Shown: one piece after another, positions 50,624 to 60,574 of the stretch
Position numbering within the stretch: position 1 is the stretch's first letter
How the letters are laid out: the number at the start of each line of letters is the position of its first letter
NCBI GenBank assembly: GCA_905250125.1
Contig: CAJNOL010000651.1
Span: forward strand, 51,462 to 115,461
Length of the DNA stretch: 64,000 bases
Source of the DNA: Rotaria sordida
Lineage: Eukaryota; Rotifera; Eurotatoria; Philodinida; Philodinidae
Reading direction: 5' to 3'
Position numbers and translations under genes: made by a program
Notes under the pieces: model-generated
What the model was told of the DNA's origin: nothing
What the model saw: the letters and a program-made list of their open reading frames with translations, nothing else
The model's database searches: none

Positions 50624-51879
50624 GATATATCGTGTATTAAAGAAAGCGTGCTTAATTTCCAATACCTTTAGTCAATCGATTAGTTAGTCTATTCTTGAAG
50701 CTCGGAAAGGGTATTTTCATCTACAGTACGTGACAAAGCATCTCAAAATATAAAATAATAGACAGAACAGTCGATCTACCAAACTTATTGAAAGTTACGT
50801 ATACTATGCAACACACGATTTGCCAGATTTTTATTAGTCTGTCTGATTGCTTTCAGGTTTTGTATTCAAAAGAGGATCAAAAATTTTTTTGGATGTCTAT
50901 ATTTTGGTAGAGCTTGTCGAACTCTATCTAATCATATAAAAATATCTACTGAAGATATGTAAAAATCCATATCTCAATCGACTACGATTATTCAAATAAT
51001 GCTAGAATATTTTTGTTTTTTTGCAAAAAAACGCAACATAAAAATTTTTCACTCGAAATTAGTAAAATGACCATACCTTTATAATAAATATATGTATTTC
51101 AAACTGTCTTTTTTTCAGATGATAGCTCTTCTCTTTCTCCACAAAATGACATAATTTGATCAATACCTTCATATGAGTTTGATATAGATATTCTTGATTT
51201 ACTAAGGAGGGGTTGAAACTTTGTGACCACCCTTTAGTTATCCTGTACAGTCTATTGAGTTCAATTAAAATAAAATATGAAATATCGATAATATTACGTT
51301 TTGAACAAAATGCTCATCTCTTTAGATTATGATACCACTTACGTTTCAGAAGACATCGAAATTACTATATTCTTAACAAAGTCGATGAATCTCAGATAGA
51401 TTTTTGATGTATACTATCGAAATATTCAGTTGGCTATATATGAAATGGATATATATAATTCCTGTATATTGATGTTACTATACTGAAAGCGTCAATACAC
51501 TAGAAGTTAATTATCTCCATCCATACAAGCCAAGGGCAGCTAATAATTTAAATTTAGTAGTTTGGCAGTGAGACCTTTTATTTGACCCGAACATGTCTAA
51601 TCTAGCTCACTTACAGTACAGACCCTTCCATTGTGAGATGAAGTTGAGATTAATATCAACCTAATCAAAATTCGAAATACGAAAGGTCGACATCATTGTT
51701 ATGTTCTTTTTTTTTCGCTTGGAAATAAAAATCGCTTTTGCCTTACCATCCTTATCTCAACGTTAAGACAACAGACATGTAACTAGCAATCCTAAATAAA
51801 TAGTATAACTTATGTAGCCTATATTTCTATTGATGAATCCATCCCCTACCCATATCACCACTTTTTAACAACTGTGTCG

Positions 51880-53330
51880 CAGTTACGCGCAGTAGCCATT
51901 TTGCGATTCAGTTACGCGTAACTGCGACGCACTGGCCGCAGTTGAGATTAAAGAAATAGACTGCTTTCACTGCAAACCATTTGCGTTCGCATCTACGACG
52001 CAGTGAGCGCAGTGCCTGCTAAAGTATTCACTTTTCTTACAGTTGCTGGAAAAATAGCCAATGATAAATAAATATCTTAATGTTCCAATTCGATGGTTTT
52101 TAAACAGCAATAATAACGGCTAAATGGAGTATAGAAGGATACATCTCAAGCATACGAGCTCATTTCTTTCTTTTTCTATTACCAAGACATTTCCTTTAGC
52201 CTCTCAAATTATCAAGATAAGCATCATGGATACTTTAATAAAGTATTTAAAAGATAGATTTTTTCACAAAAGAAGAACTCTTTTAAGAAAAGAACGATTT
52301 CCTATAAAGTTTGATCAAATATTTTAGGGCTTGAGGAATCCGACTCTGAAATCGGTTTTTCGAGATTTTGAGTTCGATTTTACTTCAAAAACTTTCTTGT
52401 AAAAACGAAATATTTTTTTTAACAGAAAAAATTTTTTTGTAAGAAAAAAATAATTTTTTCCATCAAGCAATTTTTTTGTCAGATAATCAGTTTTTTCATG
52501 AAACTTTTTTTTTGTTAAAATATCACTTTTTTACGACAAAACTGTTTATCTGACAAAAAATTATTTCATGAGAAAAATTATTTTTTTTACAAAAAAATTT
52601 TTTCTGTTAAAAACTATTTTTTATAAAAACTTTTTGTGGTAAAATCGAATTGAAAATTCCGAAAAACTGATTTCAGATTCGAATTCCTCGACCCCTAATA
52701 CCTTTGATCAAACTTTATAAAAAATCGTTCTTTTCTTAAAAACGTTCTTCTTTTGTGAAAAATTCTCTACTTTAACTACTTTATTAAAGTATTCGTGATA
52801 TGCTTACCTTGATAATTTGAGAGACTAAATGTGTCTTGGTAACAGAAAAAGAAAGAAATAAGCTCGTATGCCTGAGATGAGCCCTTTTATATATTTTTTA
52901 TTTTCTAGATATTTAATGTGTTATTTTTTAGATTTTTATTTTTTTTAGATTTCTACTTTTTTTTTAAACTTTTAAAACTTTTCCATTTCTTATCAATTTT
53001 TTAAATTTTTCTATTTTTTTAACTTTTTTTAAATTTTTTTGTATTTTAAAAATTTTTTGTAATCCCTAATAAAAACATTAATAAAATGAAAACGTTACCT
53101 ATGTCGTCTTTTTTAGTAACTGTAATTTTTTTCCCGTAACTACGCACAACTGTGATATCAGTGTGACTCGTAATTGCGAAAAACTGCGACGCGGTTACAT
53201 GTACCTGTCATGTTTTTATCGAAGTCATGCGCAACTACGATTGTTTTATCGCAATTACGCGAAACGGTCATTTTTTCATCGGAGTGTTACGCGTAACTGC
53301 TTCGCAATTTGATCGCAATCGAATACATGG
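51880..53330. repeat. Pair of CG-rich palindromic clusters around a foldback
   Basis: In otherwise CG-poor DNA, cagttacgcgtaactg (a perfect 16-bp palindrome, 51909-51924) and related gcagttacgcg and gcgacgca words crowd 51880-52015. The family returns at 53130-53310 (actgcgacgcggttac, gcaattacgcgaaac, gttacgcgtaac). Together they look like the subterminal parts of one element interrupted by the hairpin at 52135-52885. Confidence 0.6.
52135..52885. repeat. Long near-complete inverted repeat (hairpin), about 750 bp
   Basis: The left arm (catctcaagcatacgagct, caaattatcaagataagc, ctttaataaagta, aaagaacgattt, aaagtttgatcaaa) is mirrored by the right arm through 52880 (tttgatcaaactttat, aatcgttcttttctt, tactttattaaag, gataatttgagag, agctcgtatgcctgagatg). 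Each arm is about 350-375 bp and roughly 85% identical by eye. The centre near 52500 is made of A/T-rich complementary tracts. Confidence 0.88.
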
Positions 53331-54054
53331 GTAATTTCAAATAGGTTGCCTATAACTTGAATGTTAGAGTGTTAATATTAAAATATTTCTTTTCAACTGC
53401 AACTGCAACTCAATAAGAATAAGAGGTATCATAAACAACACAAATAGACAAGAATTTCTAAAAACACGTCTAAAATTCCTATTTGCGGTTCCCATTTGAT
53501 TTTTTTTAAAAGTACATTGAGAAACATCAAAAGCAGCTACTTTCACTATAGACGATACTTGAAGATGCTTAAAAAGATAGTTCTTGCATCTGGAAAGCGT
53601 GCAACATTTTTTTTTCGCAATACGTTGATATGTTCTACAGATAAAAATGCTTAGTTTTTATACGTCGCGTATGTCAAAAATATTGCGAGAAAACTCTTTG
53701 TACGTTTTCTAGATGCAAAAATTGCCTTTTAAAGTGTATTTACATATCTTTTATGATGACAGTAGCTGGTTTTAGTGTTTTTTCAATGAAGGTTAAAACG
53801 CTCAAACGAGAACCGCGATTAGAATATTTAAATGCATTTTCAAAAATTCTTATCTGCTTGGATAACGACAATAAAGTAATCACTTTCTTGAACTTTATTA
53901 CACTTAAAACCTTATTCGAGTCATTGAAAATGTTATCTTCTATTATTCTCTATTTCTATACTATGATCTCAAATCTATATTGATAAAGTTTTCGATTAGA
54001 ATCATTTTATATTCATCAATAAATTCATTATCTTCACTTTGAATCATCATTTCT

Positions 54055-54686
54055 CTAATGAGAGAAGTCCTTCAACTGTTCAATCGCTTTTGAGTCGAAA
54101 CTATATGCATCATGTAGATCCGAATGAGCTATCAATATTTTGAAAAGAGATTGTGCTCTTAGCTTATTGCTATGGAGATACTGCACTTTTATAGTATTGT
54201 TTAAATCAATACTATGGTAACAGAAAAACTGATTTTCAAATTTCAACTTGAAACTTTACATAGAGACAAGCCCTAACGAGAGTAGTTCATTTGTAAAAGG
54301 TTCGGATCCTATCATTGTTCTTATACTAAGTTATAATTATGATAGTAGCACGTTTTCAACATTACTCATATAAACCGATACATTTGAAATTCTTTTTTCA
54401 GGATAAAAGCAAATAAAAAATCTTAAAGTTTCACAATAAACTATTCTCGTTAAGGTGTCTATCTATGCAAAGTTTTAAGTACAAATTTGAAAATCAGTTT
54501 TTGTGGTGTTTCTGAGACGACTACAACATTTATTTTTAAAAAAACCCGTAAAAGTGCAGTATCTTCGTAGCAATAAGTTGAGGGCACGAACTCTTTTTCA
54601 GGCATTCATAGTTTGTTTGGATCTACATAATGCACATAGTGTCGCTTCAAAACCGATTGAACAATTCGAGGACTTCCCTCGTGAGA
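54055..54686. mobile_element. Foldback/MITE-like element, family FB-A, copy 2
   Basis: The ends are ctaatgagagaagtcc (left) and ggacttccctcgtgag (right), in inverted orientation. The arms share tgcacttttatagtat/aaaagtgcagtatct and gaaaaactgattttcaaat/atttgaaaatcagttttt, with the central motif cttgaaactttacatagag. It has the same length class and arm order as 9662-10283. It ends about 310 bp upstream of the trehalase start codon. Confidence 0.8.
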
Positions 54687-54996
54687 AATATTGCGTATTA
54701 TTTTCAAGGCCAGTTTAATTGAATAAACTATTTTGTAAAAATTTTTCGCTATTCTAATAATAATACCTTTTTGTCTGTGTTAGTGATAAATACCTTGAAG
54801 ATAGTCGTAATAAAATATATTACACCAACTGATAGTTTGATCTTTGTTGTTTTTTTTTTGTCTATTTACTTCTGATAAGAAAGATAAAACAATGCGTGTT
54901 TAATCTTCAAGAGACAACATCATATAAAGCTAGCAAATATCGTAGTTGTGTGTGTCCTTCACAATATATGCAGTTGTAAAACAAGAGAAAAAAAAC

Positions 54997-56532
54997 ATGA
55001 AGACTCTTCATTTAATTATTTTTCTTCTAAATATTTTATTAACAATTGGTCAATCACCAGATGTACTTTATGATGAATTATTCGAAGCTGTACAAATACA
55101 ACGAATATTTCCTGATTCAAAAACATTTTGTGATGCTATTCCACGTAAACTTAATCCAAATGGAATTCTTGATTTATATCGACAAGAATATAATAAAACA
55201 ACATTTAATTTAACTTCATTTGTTTTCGATAATTTTATTCTACCAAATACAACAATTATTGTACATGATAAATGGACAATTGAAGAACATTGTCATCGTT
55301 TATGGCCATTATTAACACGAACAACAAAACATGAAGAATTTTCATCATTTATTGATGTTCCATATTCATTTGTTGTACCTGGTGGACGTTTTAGAGAATT
55401 TTATTATTGGGATACATATTTTACTATGTTAGGTTTAATAAGGTCGAATGAATGGCAATTAATAGATAATATGTTAGAAAATTTTGCTGATTTAATTCGA
55501 AAAAATGGACATATTCCAAATGGTAATCGATACTACTTTGAAGGACGATCTCAACCACCATTTTTTTCATTAATGACGGAATTAGTTAAGAAAACAGATA
55601 AATATAAAAGTGAATTAGAACTAGAATATCAATTTTGGATGAATAAAAGAAGTATTAAACTTGATGATGGAACAATTTTAAATCGATATTATGATGATTT
55701 AAATCTTGGACCAAGACCAGAAGCATATTTGGAAGATAAAGAAATAGCAAATAAAATGAATAATACAGATATATATGCTCATCTTCGAGCAGCTGCTGAA
55801 TCTGGTTGGGATTTTAGTTCTCGATGGATGGAAGATGAAAAAGATTTATCAACAACAATAACAGCACATATTCTTCCTATTGATCTTAATTGTTTATTAT
55901 ATCATTTAGAAATAATATTAAATAAACAAAATGAAGCTGAACGTCGTCGACAAGCTATACACAAATATATGTGGTCAAATGATCTTCAATTTTTTACTGA
56001 TTATAATTATATAAAAAAGAAACCAACTAATCGTTTAACATTAGCTGCACTTTTTCCTTTATGGCTTAATGTTTCAACAAAAGATCAAGCTGAAAATGTT
56101 GCACGTCAAGTTGAAAAATTATTTTTACATGAGGGTGGTGTTGTTACAACAACATCAACTCAAAGTACACAACAATGGGATAGTCCAAATGGATGGGCTC
56201 CATTACAATTTGTTACATATCGAGCTTTACTTAATACTCCTGGTTATGAATCACTTGCTCAAACAATTCGTCAACGATGGATGAATTTAAATGAACGAGT
56301 ATTTCAAAATACAAGTAAAATGATGGAAAAATATGATGTTATTAATATAAATAAAACAGCTGGTGGCGGAGAATATGAAACGCAAGATGGTTTTGGTTGG
56401 ACAAATGGTGTTTATTTAGAAATGCTTCATGATCAAAGATCAACATCGAATTCAATTAAATATGGACAAACTTTTTTTCAATTTTTTTTCTTTTGTATTT
56501 TAACAATAATAATAACGGAAGTTAACTATTAA
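54997..56532 (+). CDS. Trehalase (glycoside hydrolase family 37)
   Basis: An intronless frame of 511 residues from the ATG at 54997, followed by a signal peptide (MKTLHLIIFLLNILLTIGQS). Both trehalase signatures are present: PGGRFREFYYWDTY (residues 128-141) and QWDSPNGWAP (near 392). IPNGNRYYFEGRSQPPFFS and a late GGGEYETQDGFGWTNG also match the family's active-site regions. The enzyme splits alpha,alpha-trehalose into two glucoses, here probably outside the cell or in the secretory path. The C-terminus ends in a hydrophobic stretch (FFQFFFFCILTIIITEVNY), suggesting a GPI-anchor signal or a transmembrane tail as in animal membrane trehalases. Length is slightly short of the usual 550-600 residues. 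Lack of introns among intron-rich neighbours is notable. Identification is secure. Confidence 0.95.
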   Translation: MKTLHLIIFLLNILLTIGQSPDVLYDELFEAVQIQRIFPDSKTFCDAIPRKLNPNGILDLYRQEYNKTTFNLTSFVFDNFILPNTTIIVHDKWTIEEHCHRLWPLLTRTTKHEEFSSFIDVPYSFVVPGGRFREFYYWDTYFTMLGLIRSNEWQLIDNMLENFADLIRKNGHIPNGNRYYFEGRSQPPFFSLMTELVKKTDKYKSELELEYQFWMNKRSIKLDDGTILNRYYDDLNLGPRPEAYLEDKEIANKMNNTDIYAHLRAAAESGWDFSSRWMEDEKDLSTTITAHILPIDLNCLLYHLEIILNKQNEAERRRQAIHKYMWSNDLQFFTDYNYIKKKPTNRLTLAALFPLWLNVSTKDQAENVARQVEKLFLHEGGVVTTTSTQSTQQWDSPNGWAPLQFVTYRALLNTPGYESLAQTIRQRWMNLNERVFQNTSKMMEKYDVININKTAGGGEYETQDGFGWTNGVYLEMLHDQRSTSNSIKYGQTFFQFFFFCILTIIITEVNY

Positions 56533-57769
56533 GAAGCTTAACGTTCTTTCTTTTTCTTTTTTATTTTGTTAGTGTTCATATCATCATCATCATCATTAAT
56601 GATTGGTTCATTTGACAAAATCATCCAATCGAAGAACGAGAAAAGAATGAGTAATGTCAATCGATTAAAAAATCCCTTGAGGCAAAAAAGAAAAACAAAG
56701 AAAATAAGAAAAGGATCCAATTAGACTCTTGTATTAATCCTTGAAACGTGCTCAAAGAATAAACTTGTCATGAACTAAATAATCTCTGATTGATGAGAAT
56801 ATCCTTTGTTAGCATGAATATTAAAGAACGAAATAAATATCAGCTGCTAAAAAGATTATCTATCAGCAAAAAAAAAATAGAAAAACTTTTTCATGATTGG
56901 AGCATTTTTATTATTTAAGTTCAATTAATTGACCGCTTCTTTGATCATAAACTATGCTTTATGAATATCATCTTTTTTTGTTTTTTTCATTTTTGATCGA
57001 GTGACAATTTCCTTTTCTTCATTCTTATTGGTCATATTGAAAATCAAAATGATTGATAGTAAAGAGGGAGGAGAAGGAGGTGCTGATATAAATTCACACC
57101 CTCTAAAATAAGATGATTGCTATTCTCTCGTCTTTGCACTTGTGCGATTCGTTTTTGATGGCTCTTGACGGTCAAATGGCGCGTACAAGAGAGAGAGAGA
57201 AAGAGAGAGAGAAGAAGAGACGAAAGCAAAAGTGGTCATTCGAGAATATAGTTGAACATCGTCATTTCATATAGGTCATTTGTCTTTGAGAATCGACAAG
57301 TTTTCAGTCATATCAATATCAAAAGTTCATCTAACAAAATTTTCTCCATCTTTCAACATTTTCTTGAAAATCTAATGGCATAATAATGACTAACAGATTA
57401 ATATTATTGTTGTTTTAGTTTATAAAATCTATCATCAAAGGTCATTTCATAGACAGAAGGAAAATTTCTATTCAATCTATATCTATGATAGATTGAACTA
57501 ATTGAACCCGCCTTTCTCTTATTGATTCATTTAATTAACTTCATCTTCATTGTCAAATCAACTAAAAAGTATAAAGACATTTTTTCTCTTCTAATTCGGT
57601 TCATGTTTCTTCGTTTAGTCTTATATACACACCCACACACACACACGCGCAAATGATCATTATGAAGAGAGACTGTCTCTCTTTTTAACGAATGAATTTT
57701 TTTTTCTTCTTTTATTCTTTGTTTCTTTAGAAAGTTGATGAACAAGAAAATGATAAGAAACGCTATTCG
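56533..57769. other. Intergenic region between trehalase and RAWUL paralogue B
   Basis: There is 3' flank of trehalase, AT-rich DNA without a gene I can support, a GA-rich run (about 57188-57225) and a CA run near 57627-57650 that may already belong to the regulatory DNA of the next gene. Confidence 0.55.
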
Positions 57770-58325
57770 AAGCGACGAATGAGAAGTAACAGCTGTTACG
57801 TACTCAATTTGTTCATCAGCTTTTTTTCCTCTCTTCTTCCTAGGCCGTAGGCTAAACGAGAAAGAAATATAAAGATCATTCGTTCTTGTCCGACTCCACT
57901 TTTTTTTTCTGTTCTCTTTCATTGTAATCATATATGCAAACACGAGGTTTCTTTTTTTTCTTTTTCTTTCTTCAACTGCGAGTGCGTTCGCCCTATCCTG
58001 CTACGTGAGGCAAATATATATGCGAGACGGGCCGAGAGCGGGCACATACACACATATATGTATATATATTAGTCCAACGGAGAGTAAACAGGGGCAGATA
58101 GACGAACATTGACCAAATAATTGCTTTTTTTATTGGACAAAAAAAAACAGACGGAAACCAACATTCATTGGTTGTTCATTCACGTTTACAAGAGGAAAGA
58201 GAAAGGGCAGAAAGAAAGAAAAAAAAATAGAAGTGAACGAGACGAACACACATTGCATTCACTTTTTTTTTCTTCGCCGACAGACATACACACACGCATT
58301 TACACAAAAGTTGTACGCACCAAAC
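57770..58325 (+). promoter_or_regulatory. Conserved upstream region of RAWUL paralogue B
   Basis: It shares, in the same order, the blocks found upstream of paralogue A (19149-19760, minus): ggccgtaggc near 57843, gagcgggcacatacacaca (58034-58052) with a following TA run, gagagtaaacagg at about 58080, ttttattgga at 58126, an attggt CCAAT-type box, agaaagggca at about 58199, cacattgcattca at 58248, and an acacacacgc run. A shared promoter or 5' UTR kept since duplication is the simplest reading. Confidence 0.7.
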
Positions 58326-59448
58326 ATGTCACCAACTTGTATGATCAGACCGAAACAGTCAATATATCAACAGAAATCAAGATCAAAATCTTTCAAACAT
58401 AAACCAAGTAAATAGAACTATTGAAAAACTACAACGATTCTTACACATATATAATTTTTACTCTAGAACACAAAATAGAAGGATTCATGACAACATCAGA
58501 AACAAAACGAGACAATGATGAATATATTTATATTGAATTAGATACAAAATGCAGGTAAATAATATTAATTATATTCGAATTTATTTCTATTTCGAATATT
58601 TTTGTTTAGCTGTTTACAATTAAATCCTGATGTATCAATTCAAGTACGATATTCTTTTCTTATGATTTATTCTCTTTTCTTTTTGTTTTGTTTAGTTTTC
58701 TCGTCGCTATCTTCAATGTCAAAGTTCAATGCCTATTTCTATTCTTCGATCATTTATTCAACAAATTCTACCACATTCTTCTATGACACAAGTAAACATT
58801 CCATTTCAAATTTTTTTTTTTTGTCTTACTATTCAATGTGTTTGATTATTTGTTTAGGTTTCATTTTATGATTCAAATAATCATTTATTAAAAGATTCAG
58901 ATTTAGTTAGTTCATTAAAAACAACAACATCATTACATATTCCTATACGTTTTACATTATTTAATAAAATAACATCATTTGGTCATTGTTTATGTTCATC
59001 ATCATCATCAATAGAAAATAAAAAAAATGAATCATTTTCATTTAATTCAAATATAATTAAATATGAAACAATTGATAAAATTCTTTCAACATGTTCAATG
59101 ATTTCAACAAGATCTACTATTTCACCTTGTTTATCATCATCTTCGAATGACTTATCAAATTCTATATCATCAATAGTTAATCTTTTAACTCCACCATCAT
59201 CTAATTCATCATTTTTAATTGAAAATATTGTTGATACAAATAATATAAATAATCAAACAATAATTGATGAAATAACATCAAAATTTGGTGAAATTTGTCC
59301 TCCATTACGAAAAAAAGGACGAAATCGTTTATCAAAAAAATTAATTTTATCTTCTTATTCATCAAATCTTCCACTTGATTTAAGTCTTAAAAAACGTCCA
59401 GCATCATTTGATTTTTTTTCTTCACAAACAAAATGGATTAAAACTTAA
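58326..59448 (+). CDS. RAWUL-like ubiquitin-fold protein with CtBP-type PLDLS motif (paralogue B)
   Basis: It has the same architecture as the minus-strand gene at 18070-19148. Exons 58610-58643, 58696-58791 and 58858-59448 are clear and match A exon by exon (exon 4 is 96 nt in both). The RAWUL-like part reads EYIYIELDTKC, then FSRRYLQCQSSMPISILRSF, VSFYDSNNHLLKDS and LHIPIRFTLF. The tail keeps IVNLLTPPSS, SKFGEICPPL and NLPLDLSLKKRPASFDFF, so the PLDLS CtBP-type motif is conserved while the spacer has diverged. The 5' end is less sure: from ATG 58326, donor 58408, only a weak acceptor (58511-58512, no pyrimidine tract) keeps frame; the stronger-looking CAG at 58499 does not join in phase. 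Predicted length is 281 residues. Role as co-repressor is inference. Confidence 0.7.
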
Positions 59449-60574
59449 TTCTTTTCGTCTTTGTTTCAGTAATATATATATATATATATATATATAAATT
59501 TGTTCTACTTTGTTGTTTATTTGTATTTTATGTATAGAAAAAAAAACAGCGAATACATTTTCAGTTACACAGCATGAAAGTAAAATGAAAATGAACGATT
59601 GATTGCATTATTTTAGTCATTTATGAACAAATTAGATATGCGTATATGTCTAACACTTGAATTGTATAGAAAGAATATTGAAGATTCATGCTGTGTTGGT
59701 TACTTTCGCGAGATGCGCGCGATCGTTTGTCAAGATAGAGAAGTAGAGTGATAGATGATGCGAAGAAAAGAAAAGAAAATAACCCTATATATATCGAATT
59801 CCATTCTACCATGAGTTAATTCGCAATAGTGCTGTTAGTAGAAGAAATTTTCTAGATTATAGTTCTATCCATATCATTGACTATAATTCATAGCAATAAA
59901 TCGAAAAAAAACACAATAATATATAGTAATACCTAAACCTGTCAGTTTTACTTATTCTTTTTTTTTTTTATTCTACAACTGGATTTAATAGATTAATCGG
60001 ATGTGAGTTAGTGTTAGATACTGTATTTTAGCCGTGAGCATTCATCCACCTGCTGCTCATCTAAGGTTAACGGTAACACATGTCTATATCGTTCTTTTAG
60101 ATCGATTCTATTTTGACAATGATGAGAATTGAAAGTTAAACAGCTCTTAGTTGTCACGCTATTAGAAAAAAAAAAGATAATGAATATTAAAAAGACTAAA
60201 AAGAATCTTATAGCATATAGAACAATATGAATGAAAAAAAAAAGTATTCTGTCAAATTTGTCATTTTTTTCCTACAGATGTCGTTCATTTCTTTTTCGAT
60301 CATCGATATTTGTCAAAATCGTTCACGAGAGGATGTATTATTTATTAAAATGGCGTCATACAAACCAATCCTACGTAAAGAAATATACACTCTTAACTAT
60401 TGTTTTTTAGTATCAAAAATAGCGGAGTCAAGTCCAATTGACTCGTGATTATTTGTTTTTTTTAGCTGATTCATAAAAACTATTTAGTGATATTTTCAAG
60501 TAAACAGATTGCATAACAAAATTTTTTTTTTTGAAAAAAATTTTCATTGACGTCTTAATAAATAGCGAAGGATA
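59449..60574. other. Intergenic region before the MARCH gene
   Basis: There is 3' flank of paralogue B with an AT microsatellite at 59466-59494, then AT-rich sequence. A short open stretch at 60227-60448 has no recognisable content and I do not call it a gene. Confidence 0.55.

Larger units (their letters stand above)
48587..54996. other. 6.4-kb gene-free, repeat-rich region with assembly gap
   Basis: No gene is supported. Contents in order: AT-rich flank; hAT-type MITE (49316-49523); a TTAA-flanked piggyBac-like end (50039); a 100-N gap; unidentified repeat-like DNA to about 51260; two CG-rich palindromic clusters (51880-52015 and 53100-53330) flanking a long hairpin (52135-52885); a FB-A foldback copy (54055-54686); and the 5' flank of the trehalase gene. 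Confidence 0.7.

Noticed and set aside
53364-53983. Two short frames between the CG cluster and the FB-A copy
   Set aside because: They have no similarity that I can recognise and no splice context.
60227-60448. Short open stretch upstream of the MARCH gene
   Set aside because: No recognisable domain, homopolymer-rich, and consistent with chance in AT-rich DNA.
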